A stretch of DNA of 64,000 nucleotides from Plantactinospora soyae (GCF_014874095.1 NZ_JADBEB010000001.1:2604001-2668000); one strand, 5' to 3'. Shown: positions 49,015 to 58,781, counted from the first letter of the stretch. The notes: a model not told the origin generated them from the sequence alone. A program made the numbers and translations.

Positions 49015-50361
49015 TCAGGTGGCGGCAGCGGTGCCGGTGCCCGGGCTGCCGCTGCCGGCGCCGGTACTGGTCAAGGCGGTACTGGTCAGGGCGGTGCTCG
49101 CCAGCGCCGGACCGGCCGGGGGCGTACGGAGTTCGGCCGCCCGGCGTTCCCTGGCGGGCCCGGAGAAGAGGTGGGCCAGCGCCGCCACGCCGGCGATGGC
49201 CGCGCAGCCGAACCAGAGCGCCGAGTCGCCGAGCCGCTCCCGGACGAAGCCGCCGGAGATCGGGGCGGCGAACGTCGCCACCGACCAGGAGAGCGAGAAG
49301 ACCCCCTGGTACCGGCCACGCAGTGCCGACGGCGACAGTTCGGCGATCAGGGTCGAGTTGGACGGCGAGTTCAACATCTCGCCGAGCGTCCAGACGATGA
49401 CCGTCAGCGCGTAGAACCAGGCGGCGTCCGCGAACGCGGTCAGGCCGAAGCCGACGCCGACGATCAGCGCGGCCAGGGCCAGTACGTGGGACCGGCTACG
49501 CCCCCGGATCAGTCGGGGTACGAAGAGCTGCCCGGCCACGATCAGTACCCCGTTGACCGCGATCACCGCGCCGAACGTCGACGGCGACAGCCCGTCCTGG
49601 CTCATCGCGATCGGCAGCATCGAGACGTGCTGCATGAAGACCAGCGCGAGCAGGATGTTCAGGCCCACGAAGCCGATGAAGACCCGATCGGTCAGGGCCG
49701 TACGCAGGCCGCCCCGATGCGGAGCGGCCAGCGGGGTCTCCGGCCGGGCCTGGGGGTGCCGGCCGGCGCGGACCGATCGGGTCTCGCCGACCTTCAGGAA
49801 GATGACCGCGGCGGTGGCCAGGGTGGTCGCCGCGTCGACGACGAAGAGCAGCAGGTAGCCGGCCTCGGCGGCCAGTCCGGCGAGGGCCGCCGCGCAGGCG
49901 AAGCCAAGGTTGATCGCCCAGTAGTTGAGGGTGAAGGCGCGCAGCCGGTCCCGCTCCGGCACGACGTCGATCATCATCGCGGAGAAGGCCGGTCGGGCCG
50001 CCTCGGCGAACATCCCGAGCAGCAGCGCCCCGAGCGCGACCATCCACAGGTCCCGGGCGAACCCGAGGGCCAGCATCATCGTGGCCGCGCCCAGGTGGGC
50101 GGTGAGCAGGGTGGGGCGGCGTCCCCAGCGGTCGGCGAGGACCCCGCCGGTGAGCGTGCCGGCCGCGCCGCCGGCTCCCCAGAGACCGAGCACCAGCCCG
50201 GCCTGCAACTCGTCGAATCCGCGTACCTCGGTGAGGTAGATCGCCAGGAAGATGATCACGAACGAGCCGACGCGGTTGATCAGGGTGCCGGTCCAGAGGT
50301 ACCAGAACGTCCTGGGTAGTCCACCAGCGGTGTCCTGGAACCAATCTCGGACCGTCCGCAC
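49015..50361 (-). CDS. MFS transporter
   Basis: 448 residues, 12 hydrophobic segments. The MFS loop-2 motif GVLADRWGRRPTL (GxLaDrxGrk) and the second-half VFSLSWSVATFAAPISGG are seen. The C-terminal 45 residues are a Gly/Thr/Ala low-complexity tail (STALTSTALTSTGAGSGS). An efflux role is plausible, but the substrate is unknown. The GTG start at 50361 has no clear ribosome binding site. It is divergent from gpm. The ArsR-like operator lies between its 3' end and the next gene. Confidence 0.85.
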   Translation of the reverse strand: MRTVRDWFQDTAGGLPRTFWYLWTGTLINRVGSFVIIFLAIYLTEVRGFDELQAGLVLGLWGAGGAAGTLTGGVLADRWGRRPTLLTAHLGAATMMLALGFARDLWMVALGALLLGMFAEAARPAFSAMMIDVVPERDRLRAFTLNYWAINLGFACAAALAGLAAEAGYLLLFVVDAATTLATAAVIFLKVGETRSVRAGRHPQARPETPLAAPHRGGLRTALTDRVFIGFVGLNILLALVFMQHVSMLPIAMSQDGLSPSTFGAVIAVNGVLIVAGQLFVPRLIRGRSRSHVLALAALIVGVGFGLTAFADAAWFYALTVIVWTLGEMLNSPSNSTLIAELSPSALRGRYQGVFSLSWSVATFAAPISGGFVRERLGDSALWFGCAAIAGVAALAHLFSGPARERRAAELRTPPAGPALASTALTSTALTSTGAGSGSPGTGTAAAT

Positions 50362-50504
50362 CCGGCCGCCCCCCGTCCGGTAATGACCATTTGTTCTTGG
50401 ATTCCTTACGAAGCTAGTCGGCCGGGTCCCGCCCGGTCATCCGTTTTTCCACGTGTCGGTCGTCACCCTGGGTCGCCGCATGCCTGCTCGGCGGTTCCGG
50501 CAGG

Positions 50505-51317
50505 ATGATGCGCATGACTGCGAGCACGAGGACTGGGCCGGAAGGATCCACGGTGGCGGGCGAGGGAGCCGCGGTGGGCACGTTGGTGCTGCTCCGACAC
50601 GGCGAAAGCGACTGGAACGCCAAGAATCTCTTCACCGGCTGGGTCGACGTGGACCTCACGGCCAAGGGCGAGAGCCAGGCCCGGCGCGGCGGCGAGCTGC
50701 TGCGCGAGCACGACCTGCTGCCCGACGTACTGCACACCAGCGTGCTGCGCCGGGCGATCCGTACCGCCGAACTGGCCCTGAACGCCGCCGACCGGCAGTG
50801 GATCGCGGTACGCCGGTCCTGGCGGCTCAACGAGCGGCACTACGGCGCCCTACAGGGCAAGGACAAGAAGCAGACCCTGGCCGAGTACGGCGAGGAGCAG
50901 TTCATGCTCTGGCGCCGGTCGTACGACACTCCGCCGCCACCCATCGCGGACGGCGACGAGTGGTCCCAGGCCGGTGACCCGCGCTACGCCCTGCTCCCGC
51001 CCGAGCTGATGCCGAAGACGGAGTGCCTGAAGGACGTCGTCGACCGGATGCTGCCGTACTGGTTCGACTCGATCGTCCCGGACGTCCTGGCCGGCCGGAC
51101 CGTACTGGTCGCCGCGCACGGCAACTCGCTGCGGGCCCTGGTCAAGCACCTCGACGGCGTCTCCGACGAGGCGATCGCCAAGCTCAACATCCCGACCGGC
51201 ATCCCGCTGCGCTACGACCTCGACCGGTCGATGCGTCCGCTGGTGACCGGCGGCGCCTACCTCGACCCCGATGCTGCCAAGGAGGCCGCCGCCGCGGTCG
51301 CCAACCAGGGCCGCTAG
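50505..51317 (+). CDS. gpm: 2,3-bisphosphoglycerate-dependent phosphoglycerate mutase
   Basis: 270 residues. The catalytic His is in RHGESDWN (about residue 32). [31 protein letters not shown] and [13 protein letters not shown] complete the dPGM active site. It interconverts 3- and 2-phosphoglycerate in glycolysis. Three ATG codons stand at 50505, 50508 and 50514; AGG precedes the first and a start at 50514 is equally possible. It lies between mshA and senX3-regX3, the same order as in M. tuberculosis and Streptomyces. It ends next to dyad repeat D. Confidence 0.92.
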   Translation: MMRMTASTRTGPEGSTVAGEGAAVGTLVLLRHGESDWNAKNLFTGWVDVDLTAKGESQARRGGELLREHDLLPDVLHTSVLRRAIRTAELALNAADRQWIAVRRSWRLNERHYGALQGKDKKQTLAEYGEEQFMLWRRSYDTPPPPIADGDEWSQAGDPRYALLPPELMPKTECLKDVVDRMLPYWFDSIVPDVLAGRTVLVAAHGNSLRALVKHLDGVSDEAIAKLNIPTGIPLRYDLDRSMRPLVTGGAYLDPDAAKEAAAAVANQGR

Positions 51318-51320
51318 CTC

Positions 51321-51383
51321 AGAGGTGTTAGGAAGGGCCCCTTCTTCTACAGAAAACGATAAGAAGGGGCCCTTCCTTGCACT
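51321..51383 (-). repeat. GGGGCCC dyad repeat, copy D
   Basis: It has the same orientation as copy B (AGAGGTGTTAGGAAGG, then CTACAGAAAACGATA, then AAGAAGGGGCCCTTCC) between the convergent gpm and phoU genes. It reaches the phoU stop codon within 1 nt. Confidence 0.85.
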
Positions 51384-52031
51384 TCAGTCGGTGACGGTTT
51401 CGCCGGTCACCAGGTAGACGACGCGGCGGCCGGCGTTGACGGCGTGGTCGGCGTACCGCTCGTAGAAGCGGCCGAGGAGGGTGCCGTCGATCGCCGTTTC
51501 GACGCCGTACGGCCAGTCGTCGGCGAGCAGCAGCGCGAAGAGGTCCTTGTGCAGGTCGTCCATGGCGTCGTCGTCCTGCTCCAGCTCGGCCGCGAGGGTG
51601 GCGTCGGGCTTGGAGAGCACCGTGGCGATCTTGTTGGCGATCCGGTCCGCGACGGTGGCCATCTCGGTGAACACCGGGCGCAGTTCGGCCGGTACGGCGG
51701 GCGACGGGTGCCGGCGTACGGCGGTCTTCGCCACGTGGTCGGCGAGATCACCCATCCGTTCCAGGTCGGCGGCGACGTGTAGCGCGGTGATCAGGGCCCG
51801 CAGGTCGGAGGCGACCGGGGCCTGCCGGGCCAGCAGGTCGCAGACCCGCTCCTCGATCTGCCGGTAGAGGGAGTCGACCTCCGCGTCCCGGGCGATCACG
51901 TCCTCGGCGGCGTTCCGGTCGGCGGTGAGCAGTGCCCGGGTGGCCTGGCGCATGGCGGCGCGGACCGCCTCCGCCATGTCCACCAGCAACTGGCTCACGA
52001 TGTTCAGGTCGATCCGGAATTCCTCGCGCAT
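51384..52031 (-). CDS. phoU: PhoU, phosphate signalling regulator
   Basis: 215 residues with two PhoU helical bundles (about 1-100 and 110-215): HVAADLERMGDLADHVAKTA and RFYERYADHAVNAGRRVVY. The E/D-x-x-x-D metal sites of PhoU are visible. PhoU damps PhoR/SenX3 signalling when phosphate is high. The ATG at 52031 has AGGA seven to eight bases upstream, so the long frame to 52175 is rejected. It is divergent from senX3-regX3 across a Pho-box region. Confidence 0.92.
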   Translation of the reverse strand: MREEFRIDLNIVSQLLVDMAEAVRAAMRQATRALLTADRNAAEDVIARDAEVDSLYRQIEERVCDLLARQAPVASDLRALITALHVAADLERMGDLADHVAKTAVRRHPSPAVPAELRPVFTEMATVADRIANKIATVLSKPDATLAAELEQDDDAMDDLHKDLFALLLADDWPYGVETAIDGTLLGRFYERYADHAVNAGRRVVYLVTGETVTD

Positions 52032-52153
52032 GATCACGTCCTGCTGGGTTCGCCGTGGTCGGGGGGTAGCCGTACGGGTGCCGTCCGGCGGACCGACTGC
52101 GGCGGTACGGATGGTCGGGTGCCGCCCACGGTAGGGCGATCCGGCGGCGCCGG

Positions 52154-52192
52154 GGTGAACAGCGGTGAACGGCACTGGACCGGTGGGTGAAC
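52154..52192. promoter_or_regulatory. Pho-box cluster between phoU and senX3-regX3
   Basis: Three copies of GGTGAAC (GTTCACC on the other strand) at 52154, 52164 and 52186, spaced 10 and 22 bp, roughly one and two helical turns. PhoP and RegX3 bind direct repeats of GTTCACC in Streptomyces and mycobacteria. The cluster lies 123 bp upstream of phoU and 73 bp before senX3. It predicts autoregulation by RegX3. Confidence 0.75.
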
Positions 52193-52264
52193 ATTCCTGG
52201 TTGTGAGCGTGATTCGCCCAATTTTGCCTGGTCGATAGGTTAACGATGACCCTACGATCGCCGC

Positions 52265-53548
52265 GTGGAGTGGGGGGTGGTCGTGGGTGTGCTCGCAGGG
52301 CTTGGCCTCGGCCTGGCCCTCGGTCCGCTCCGTTCTCGGATCGCCGGGTGGTTCAGGTCGGGTGGCGTCGCCTCCGGACGAGGCGGCGTACTAGGCAACA
52401 GGAGGCCGGCGATCGCCAACGACGAGATGGCCGCCGGGCTGCCCGGACTCGGCCGGAAGAGTCTTGATTCGCTCCGGGTAGGGGTGGTTGTCCTCGATGC
52501 CCACGATGTTCCGGTATTGGTGAATCCGGCCGCGCGGGCGATGGGCCTGCTCCGGGTCGGCGCCACCCCGGGTACGGTCGCCGCGCATCCGATCATCCGC
52601 ACCCTGGCCGGCCAGGTACGTCGTACCGGCGTACGCCGGGAGGTGGAGCTGGACCTGCCGCGCGGACGCGAGGGCGGAATGTCCGACCCGCTCGGCGTGC
52701 ACCTGCGGGCGATGGGACTGGGCTCCGGGTACATCGCCGTCGAGGCGGCCGACGTCACCGAGTCGCACCGGGTCGCCCGGGTACGCCGGGACTTCGTCGC
52801 CAACGTCAGCCACGAGTTGAAGACGCCGATCGGCGCGCTGCAACTGCTCGCCGAGGCGCTGCTGGACGCCACCGAGCAGAGCCCCGGAAACGGCGTACTC
52901 GACCCGTCCGAGGACGTGATGGCCGCCCGCCGATTCGCCGTACGGATCCAGCACGAGTCCACCCGGCTCGGCAAACTCGTCAACGAACTGCTCGAACTCA
53001 CCCGGTTGCAGGGTGCCGAGCCGCTGCCGGCCCCGGACCCGGTCTCGCTGGACTGGGTCACCGCCGAGGTGCTGGACCGGACCCGTACCGCCGCCTCGGC
53101 CCGCGAGGTCGCCGTCGTCGTCGAGGGCGAACGCGACCTGACCGTCTACGGCAGCGACAGCCAGATGGCCACCGCCGTCAGCAACCTGGTGGAGAACGCG
53201 ATCGCCTACTCCGGCGAACAGACCCAGGTGACGGTGACCGTCCGGAGCAGCGCCGAACACATCGAGATCTCCGTCGCCGACCAGGGCATCGGGATCGCCC
53301 CGGACGACGTGGACCGGATCTTCGAACGGTTCTACCGGGCCGATCAGGCCCGGTCCCGGCAGACCGGTGGGACCGGACTCGGACTGGCGATCGTCAAACA
53401 CATCGCCACCAACCATGGCGGTCGGGTAGAGGTTTCCAGCACTCTTGGAGGTGGCTCGACGTTCACCCTCCGGCTCCCCGCCCGTCCACCGGACGCCTTC
53501 CTACCGCCAGCCCCCTCAGTTGAGATCGAAACCGGTGCGTTCGGATAG
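52265..53548 (+). CDS. senX3: SenX3/PhoR sensor histidine kinase
   Basis: 427 residues. One transmembrane helix (about 2-20) leads to a PAS-like domain (about 60-170: VGVVVLDAHDVPVLVNPAA). The HisKA domain has His183 in FVANVSHELKTPIG. The HATPase domain has N-box NLVENAIAYS and G-boxes ADQGIGIAPDD and GGTGLGLAIVKH. It autophosphorylates and passes the phosphate to RegX3 under phosphate limitation. TACGAT is six bases before the GTG, a leaderless start. Confidence 0.93.
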   Translation: MEWGVVVGVLAGLGLGLALGPLRSRIAGWFRSGGVASGRGGVLGNRRPAIANDEMAAGLPGLGRKSLDSLRVGVVVLDAHDVPVLVNPAARAMGLLRVGATPGTVAAHPIIRTLAGQVRRTGVRREVELDLPRGREGGMSDPLGVHLRAMGLGSGYIAVEAADVTESHRVARVRRDFVANVSHELKTPIGALQLLAEALLDATEQSPGNGVLDPSEDVMAARRFAVRIQHESTRLGKLVNELLELTRLQGAEPLPAPDPVSLDWVTAEVLDRTRTAASAREVAVVVEGERDLTVYGSDSQMATAVSNLVENAIAYSGEQTQVTVTVRSSAEHIEISVADQGIGIAPDDVDRIFERFYRADQARSRQTGGTGLGLAIVKHIATNHGGRVEVSSTLGGGSTFTLRLPARPPDAFLPPAPSVEIETGAFG

Positions 53549-53583
53549 TGCTTCCGACCGTACCGACAGAGAAAGGAAAGTCC

Positions 53584-54267
53584 GTGGCCCGCGTACTCGT
53601 GGTCGAGGACGAGGAGTCGTTCTCCGACGCCCTCTCCTACCTGCTGCGTAAGGAAGGGTTCGAGGTCTCGGCGGCGGCGACCGGCACCGCCGCGTTGACC
53701 GAGTTCGACCGCACCGGCGCGGACATCGTGCTGCTCGACCTGATGCTGCCGGAGATGTCCGGCACCGAGGTGTGCCGTCAGCTCCGCCAGCGTTCCCAGG
53801 TGCCGATCATCATGGTCACCGCCCGGGACAGCGAGATCGACAAGGTGGTCGGGCTGGAGATCGGCGCCGACGACTACGTCACCAAGCCGTACTCGCCGCG
53901 CGAGCTGGTCGCCCGGGTCCGGGCCGTACTGCGGCGGCGGGGCAACGAGACCGTCGAGCCGGGTACCCCGACCCTGGCCGCCGGGCCGGTACGGATGGAC
54001 ATCGAACGGCACGTGGTGACCGTGGACGGTGCGGCCGTACAGCTTCCGCTCAAGGAGTTCGAGCTGCTGGAGCTGCTGCTCCGGAACGCCGGGCGGGTGC
54101 TGACCCGGGGACAGTTGATCGACCGGGTCTGGGGCGCGGACTACGTCGGCGACACCAAGACGCTGGACGTACACGTCAAGCGGTTGCGGTCGAAGGTCGA
54201 GCCGGAGCCGTCGACGCCCCGGTTCATCGTCACCGTCCGGGGCCTGGGCTACAAGTTCGAGCCGTAG
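53584..54267 (+). CDS. regX3: RegX3/PhoP response regulator
   Basis: 227 residues, the same length as mycobacterial RegX3. The receiver (1-115) has the acidic pocket Glu9-Asp10, phospho-acceptor Asp52 in IVLLDLMLPEMSG and the conserved Lys in YVTKPYSPREL. The OmpR-type winged helix (about 130-225) has LPLKEFELLELLLRNAGRVL and DTKTLDVHVKRLRSK. The GTG at 53584 has AAAGGAAAG seven bases upstream and lies 35 bp behind senX3, one operon. Confidence 0.94.
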   Translation: MARVLVVEDEESFSDALSYLLRKEGFEVSAAATGTAALTEFDRTGADIVLLDLMLPEMSGTEVCRQLRQRSQVPIIMVTARDSEIDKVVGLEIGADDYVTKPYSPRELVARVRAVLRRRGNETVEPGTPTLAAGPVRMDIERHVVTVDGAAVQLPLKEFELLELLLRNAGRVLTRGQLIDRVWGADYVGDTKTLDVHVKRLRSKVEPEPSTPRFIVTVRGLGYKFEP

Positions 54268-54294
54268 GCCGGCCCACCCGCCGACCGGCGCGGA

Positions 54295-55218
54295 TCAGAG
54301 GTTGGCGCCCCGGCTGCGTTGCGGGGCCGGGCGGCGGCCGGCGGCGGCGGCCTTCGGGCTGGCCGGTTCCCGGCCACCCTCCTGCGGACCGGTGGTCAGC
54401 ACCGGATCGGCTCCGGCGGTCGCCGGATGCATCGCGACCAGGCCGCGCCGCTCGCGCTCGACGCACATCTCGGCCAGTTTCGCGTACGCGGCCTTGCCGA
54501 TCAGCGCTGTCAGCTCCGGGGAGTACGACAGGTACATCGGCTCGGTGCCGACGTGCGCCTCCGGTGACGAGGTGCACCACCAGTCGAGGTCGTGCCCGCC
54601 CGCGCCCCAGCCGCGCCGGTCGAACTCGCCCAGCGTGGAGACCAGCACCTTCGTGTCGTCCGGCCGCTTCACCCAGTCCTGGTCGCGGCGTACCGGAAGC
54701 TGCCAGCAGACGTCCGGCTTGTACTCCAGCGGATGTACGCCGTCGCGCAACGCCTGGGCGTGCAGCGCACAGCCGCCGCCACCGGCGAAGTTCGCGTCGT
54801 TGAGGAAGACACAGGGCCCCTCCTCGGACTGGGTGGCCGTACGCCGGGCCGGCGTCTCGCCGTCGACCGAGTCCACCTCGGTGTAGTTCTTGAAGCCGCG
54901 CCGGTAGTGCTGCCAGGTCTGCGGGGTGAGCAGTTTGACCGCCGCCCGGACCCGCTTCTCGTCGTCGGCGTCGGTGAAGAAGGCGCCGTGCGAGCAGCAG
55001 CCGTCGGCGGCCCGACCGGCGATGATGCCGTGGCAGGCCTGGCCGAAGACACAGGTCCAGCGGGACAGCAGCCAGGTCAGGTCGGCGCGGATCAGGTGCT
55101 CGGGATCGGCCGGGTCGGTGAACTCGATCCACTCCCGAGGAAAGTCGAGCGGGACCTCCCGGCTGCGGGGGTCGTCGGGGTCGTCCACCAGGATCCGGAG
55201 CTGGTTGCGTGCTGCCAC
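54295..55218 (-). CDS. Rv0495c-type Cys-rich protein (DUF3109-like)
   Basis: 307 residues. A cluster of Cys and His in [12 protein letters not shown] and [10 protein letters not shown] suggests a metal- or Fe-S-binding site like the YkgJ/DUF3109 families. The N-terminus [17 protein letters not shown] is soluble and non-secreted. It is the neighbour between regX3 and ppx in M. tuberculosis as Rv0495c. TAGGCT lies six bases before the GTG start (leaderless). Function unknown. Confidence 0.8.
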   Translation of the reverse strand: MAARNQLRILVDDPDDPRSREVPLDFPREWIEFTDPADPEHLIRADLTWLLSRWTCVFGQACHGIIAGRAADGCCSHGAFFTDADDEKRVRAAVKLLTPQTWQHYRRGFKNYTEVDSVDGETPARRTATQSEEGPCVFLNDANFAGGGGCALHAQALRDGVHPLEYKPDVCWQLPVRRDQDWVKRPDDTKVLVSTLGEFDRRGWGAGGHDLDWWCTSSPEAHVGTEPMYLSYSPELTALIGKAAYAKLAEMCVERERRGLVAMHPATAGADPVLTTGPQEGGREPASPKAAAAGRRPAPQRSRGANL

Positions 55219-55271
55219 CCGGCCAGCCTACGCCCGCTATCGCCCCACGACCTGCGTCTAGTGTCTTTCCC

Positions 55272-56237
55272 ATGCGACTCGGCGTGCTTGATGTCGGTTC
55301 CAACACGGTGCACCTTCTGGTGGTGGACGCGCACCACGGCGCCCATCCGTGGCCGGCCCACTCGGAAAAGGCCGTACTCCGGTTGGCCGAGCAGATCGGC
55401 CGGGACGGCGCGGTGACCACGGCGGGCGCGGACGCGCTGGTCGCGGCGGTGACCGAGGCGAAGATGGCGGCGGCCCGACTGACCGCCGACGACGTGCTGG
55501 CGTTCGCCACCTCCGCCGTCCGGGACGCCACGAACGCGCAGCAGGTGCTGGCCCGGGTCCGGACCGAGACAGGGGTACGGCTCCAGGTGCTCACCGGCGC
55601 CGACGAGGCCCGGATGACGTTCCTCGCCGTACGCCGGTGGTTCGGCTGGTCCGCCGGTCGGCTGCTGGTGCTCGACATCGGCGGTGGCTCGCTGGAGATG
55701 GCGGCCGGGATCGACGAGGAGCCCGAGTTCGCCCAGTCGCTGCCGCTCGGCGCCGGCCGGCTGACCCGGGACTGGCTGCACATCGGTCCGGACAGCAACC
55801 ACACCCCGTCGGCGACGGCGGTGGCGAAACTGGCGGAGTACGTCGAGGACATGCTCGACGCGGTGGTGGACGAGATGGCCGAGGTCGGCTGGGACCGGGT
55901 CGCCGCCACCAGCAAGACGTTCCGGACCCTGGCCCGGCTGGCCGGGGCGGCGCCCTCGTCCGACGGGCTCTGGGCCCGGCGCAGCCTGTCCCAGACCGGG
56001 CTGCGGCAGGTGATCGGCTTCATCCGGCACATTCCGCCGAGCAAACTCGCCGAGCTGGAAGGGGTCAGCGCCCGCCGGGCCCACCAGTTGCTGGCCGGGG
56101 CGATCGTGGCCGAGGCGGTGATGCGCCGGTTCGGGGTGGAGACGCTGGACATCTGCCCGTGGGCCCTGCGGGAGGGCGTGATCCTGCGCCGGCTGGACCT
56201 GCTGGAGCCGGCACAGGGCCCGCGGGAGCCGGTCTGA
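55272..56237 (+). CDS. ppx: Ppx/GppA exopolyphosphatase family protein
   Basis: 321 residues, a Ppx/GppA N-terminal ASKHA-fold only (short type, without the C-terminal HD part). Motifs are [41 protein letters not shown] and [11 protein letters not shown]. Short actinobacterial members (Rv0496 type) hydrolyse short-chain polyphosphate and affect (p)ppGpp. TAGTGT is seven bases before the ATG (leaderless). It is divergent from the Cys-rich gene with 53 bp between starts. Confidence 0.9.
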   Translation: MRLGVLDVGSNTVHLLVVDAHHGAHPWPAHSEKAVLRLAEQIGRDGAVTTAGADALVAAVTEAKMAAARLTADDVLAFATSAVRDATNAQQVLARVRTETGVRLQVLTGADEARMTFLAVRRWFGWSAGRLLVLDIGGGSLEMAAGIDEEPEFAQSLPLGAGRLTRDWLHIGPDSNHTPSATAVAKLAEYVEDMLDAVVDEMAEVGWDRVAATSKTFRTLARLAGAAPSSDGLWARRSLSQTGLRQVIGFIRHIPPSKLAELEGVSARRAHQLLAGAIVAEAVMRRFGVETLDICPWALREGVILRRLDLLEPAQGPREPV

Positions 56238-56342
56238 CTTTCCCTGGCTCAGCCGCGCTGAGCTGGGAGTTCAGCTACCGGATGAGCGTGCCGGGGCGGC
56301 CTGTACCGGGTGGGATTTTCCCGGCCGGGCTACCCTGAGGAC

Positions 56343-57155
56343 GTGACCACCCGCGTACTGCTGTCCAGTTCCTCGGTCTTTCCCGAGCCGACGGCGGCCG
56401 CCTTCGAGATGGCGGCGGCGCTCGGCTACGACGGTGTCGAGGTGATGGTCTGGACCGACGCGGTGAGCCAGGACGCCGGGGCGTTGCGCGGACTCGCGGC
56501 GCACTACGGCGTACCGGTGCTCTCGGTGCACTCGCCCTGTCTGCTGGTCACCCAGCGGGTCTGGAGTTCCGACCCGTGGGAGCGGCTGCGCCGGTCGGCG
56601 GTGCTGGCCGAGTCGCTGGGGGCGCCGACGGTGGTGGTGCACCCGCCGTTCACCTGGCAACGTGACTACGCCCGGACGTTTGCCGACGGAATCGGCGAAC
56701 TGGCCGGTGAGCACCCCGGAGTCCGGTTCGCGGTCGAGAACATGTACCCGGTCAGGATGGCGGGGCGGGAGTTCGTCCCGTACATGCCGGGGTGGAATCC
56801 GACCGACACCGGGTACGACGCCTACACCCTGGACCTGTCGCACTGCGCCGCCTCGCACAGCGACTCGCTGGAGATGGCCGACCAGATGGGGGCCGGGCTG
56901 GCCCACGTACACCTCGGGGACGGCACCGGCGAGGGCCGGGACGAGCACCTGGTGCCCGGCCGGGGCACCCAGCCCTGCGCGGAACTGCTGGCCTCGCTGT
57001 CCGGTCGGGGCTTCACCGGGTCGGTGGCGGTGGAGGTCTCCACCCGCCGGGCGAAGAGCCGGGCCGACCGGGAGGACGACCTGCGGGAGGCGTTGGAGTT
57101 CGCCCGTCAGCACCTGGCCGCGCCGACCCCGGTCGACGCGCACTCGCCGCGCTGA
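56343..57155 (+). CDS. Sugar-phosphate isomerase/epimerase-type TIM-barrel protein (Rv0498-type)
   Basis: 270 residues of the AP-endonuclease-2/xylose-isomerase-like family. The barrel has [11 protein letters not shown] near the N-terminus and metal-binding residues in [28 protein letters not shown] and HVHLGDGTG. It is the homologue of M. tuberculosis Rv0498, which lies near ppx and ahead of proC. The GTG at 56343 follows TACCCT by six bases. The substrate is unknown. Confidence 0.85.
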   Translation: MTTRVLLSSSSVFPEPTAAAFEMAAALGYDGVEVMVWTDAVSQDAGALRGLAAHYGVPVLSVHSPCLLVTQRVWSSDPWERLRRSAVLAESLGAPTVVVHPPFTWQRDYARTFADGIGELAGEHPGVRFAVENMYPVRMAGREFVPYMPGWNPTDTGYDAYTLDLSHCAASHSDSLEMADQMGAGLAHVHLGDGTGEGRDEHLVPGRGTQPCAELLASLSGRGFTGSVAVEVSTRRAKSRADREDDLREALEFARQHLAAPTPVDAHSPR

Positions 57156-57236
57156 GCCGTCTACCCGGCGCTGCCAGGCACTGTGTTCGCTCACAGCGTC
57201 TAGGTCCCGGTTGCGGTGGCCGCTAGCTTTGCGGCC

Positions 57237-58076
57237 ATGCAGAAGGTGATCAGCGGCGACGGTCGGGTGTTGGCGGTCGAGGAGTGGGGCGAGCCGGATG
57301 GCACGCCGGTCCTCTACGTCTGTGGCAGCCCGATGAGCCGGCTCGCCCGGTACCCCGACCCGGATCTCTTCGGGCGACTCGGGATTCGGCTGATCACGTA
57401 CGACCGGCCGGGCTTCGGCTACTCCACCCCGCAACCCGGGCGGCGGGTCGTCGACGCCGCCGACGACATCGCGGCCATCGCCGACACACTGGGACTGACC
57501 CGGTTCCCGATCTTCGGGGTCTCCGGCGGTGGGCCCCACGCGCTGGCCTTCACCGCCCGTTACCCGGATCGGGTGGTCAGGGTGGCCACGCTGGCCGGCC
57601 TCGCCCCCCGGGACGCCGACGGGCTGGACTGGACGGCCGGGATGGGGGCCGGCAACCGGGCCAGTGCCGCCGAGGCGATCCGGGGCGTCGAGGCGCTCAC
57701 GGCGCATCTCGGCAAGTCCGCGTCGGCGAGCGCGCCGTCGCTGCTGCCCGCCAACGACCAGGCGATCCTCGCCCGGCCGGAGATCGGCGAGATGGTCCGT
57801 ACGGCGTTCGCCGAGGCGATACGGCCGGGGATCGCCGGCTGGGTCGACGACACCCGCGCCCTGTTCGGCCTGCCGTGGGGCTTCGACCCCTCGACGATCA
57901 GCCGGCAGGTGCGGCTGTGGCACGGCGAGTTGGACGAGGCCGTACCGGTCGGCCACGGCAGGTGGCTGGCGGCACGGATTCCGGGCGCCACATTGGCCAC
58001 CCGGGCCGACGTCGGACACGCCGGCCATTTCGATGCCACCCCGGCAATGCTGGAGTGGCTGGTCCGGGCCGACTGA
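57237..58076 (+). CDS. Alpha/beta hydrolase
   Basis: 279 residues. Nucleophile Ser in FGVSGGGPHA, oxyanion loop LYVCGSPMS (Cys-Gly-Ser instead of HG), acid in HGELDEAVP and catalytic His in VGHAGHFD. Full catalytic triad, unlike the hydrolase at 33213. TAGCTT is seven bases before the ATG. The substrate is unknown; it resembles haloperoxidase-like esterases. Confidence 0.85.
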   Translation: MQKVISGDGRVLAVEEWGEPDGTPVLYVCGSPMSRLARYPDPDLFGRLGIRLITYDRPGFGYSTPQPGRRVVDAADDIAAIADTLGLTRFPIFGVSGGGPHALAFTARYPDRVVRVATLAGLAPRDADGLDWTAGMGAGNRASAAEAIRGVEALTAHLGKSASASAPSLLPANDQAILARPEIGEMVRTAFAEAIRPGIAGWVDDTRALFGLPWGFDPSTISRQVRLWHGELDEAVPVGHGRWLAARIPGATLATRADVGHAGHFDATPAMLEWLVRAD

Positions 58077-58298
58077 CGAGTCCGGGGAAGGGTCCGGCGC
58101 CCGGGACCGCAGGCGGCGGAGCCCCGGTGGCGAGCCTGTCGGTGCAGGACATCTCACCACCGGAAGCTCCGCCGTCCGGCCCCCCCAGGGCGGGTGCGGC
58201 CGTGGTCGGGCGGGCCGATGGTCCGACCGTTCCGACGCTGGTCGTCACGCCAGGTTCAGGTCACCAGGTCGGGGACCCATCAACACCGCGGGCGGCGG

Positions 58299-58781
58299 TC
58301 AGCAGTCCCGCCACACCCCGGTCCAGCCGCTGCCCGGGTCACTGATGCACCAGAACACGGTGGGGTGGTTGACCCAGACCGAGATGTTCCGGGTGGTGCC
58401 ACTCCACCAGGCGTTCTCCATGTCGTCGGCCGTCTTGTTGCCCGGCATGAGGCGCCAGCCGCCACTTCCCGGCCAGGCGTGCCAGACGGTGCGGTTCGGC
58501 GCGACGAGAAACGTCTCCAGCCGGCGGCCGTCGCCGTACCAGTCGACGTCCATCGCCCACGTGTAGCACATGGCGTTACCGGTGTAGCCGTACCGGACGA
58601 CGGGGCAGGACGCGGCCGGGGCGGCCGACGACGCCGGGGCTGCCGACGGCGCGGACACCTTGGTCTTGGTCACGACCGGGGTGGCCGGGGCCGGTGTGGC
58701 CGCCGCCGCGGCGGCCGTCTGGCCGCTGAGACTCATGGCGATCATCGCCGCGCCGGACAGCAGCAGCATACGTTTCTTCAT
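58299..58781 (-). CDS. Secreted Trp/Cys-rich small protein
   Basis: 160 residues. Signal peptide MKKRMLLLSGAAM..., then an Ala/Pro-rich linker (about 25-55) and a ~105-residue domain with many Trp (WYGDGRR, WHAWPGSGGW, AWWSGTTRN, GSGWTGVWRDC) and four Cys. The pattern suggests a carbohydrate-binding beta-propeller or tachylectin-like fragment. GGGAG lies five bases before the ATG. It is divergent from the AfsR-like regulator with 233 bp between. Function not established. Confidence 0.75.
   Translation of the reverse strand: MKKRMLLLSGAAMIAMSLSGQTAAAAAATPAPATPVVTKTKVSAPSAAPASSAAPAASCPVVRYGYTGNAMCYTWAMDVDWYGDGRRLETFLVAPNRTVWHAWPGSGGWRLMPGNKTADDMENAWWSGTTRNISVWVNHPTVFWCISDPGSGWTGVWRDC

Noticed and set aside
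56271-58160. Minus-strand frame of 629 codons
   Set aside because: Antisense to the isomerase and hydrolase genes, with composition typical of a shadow frame.
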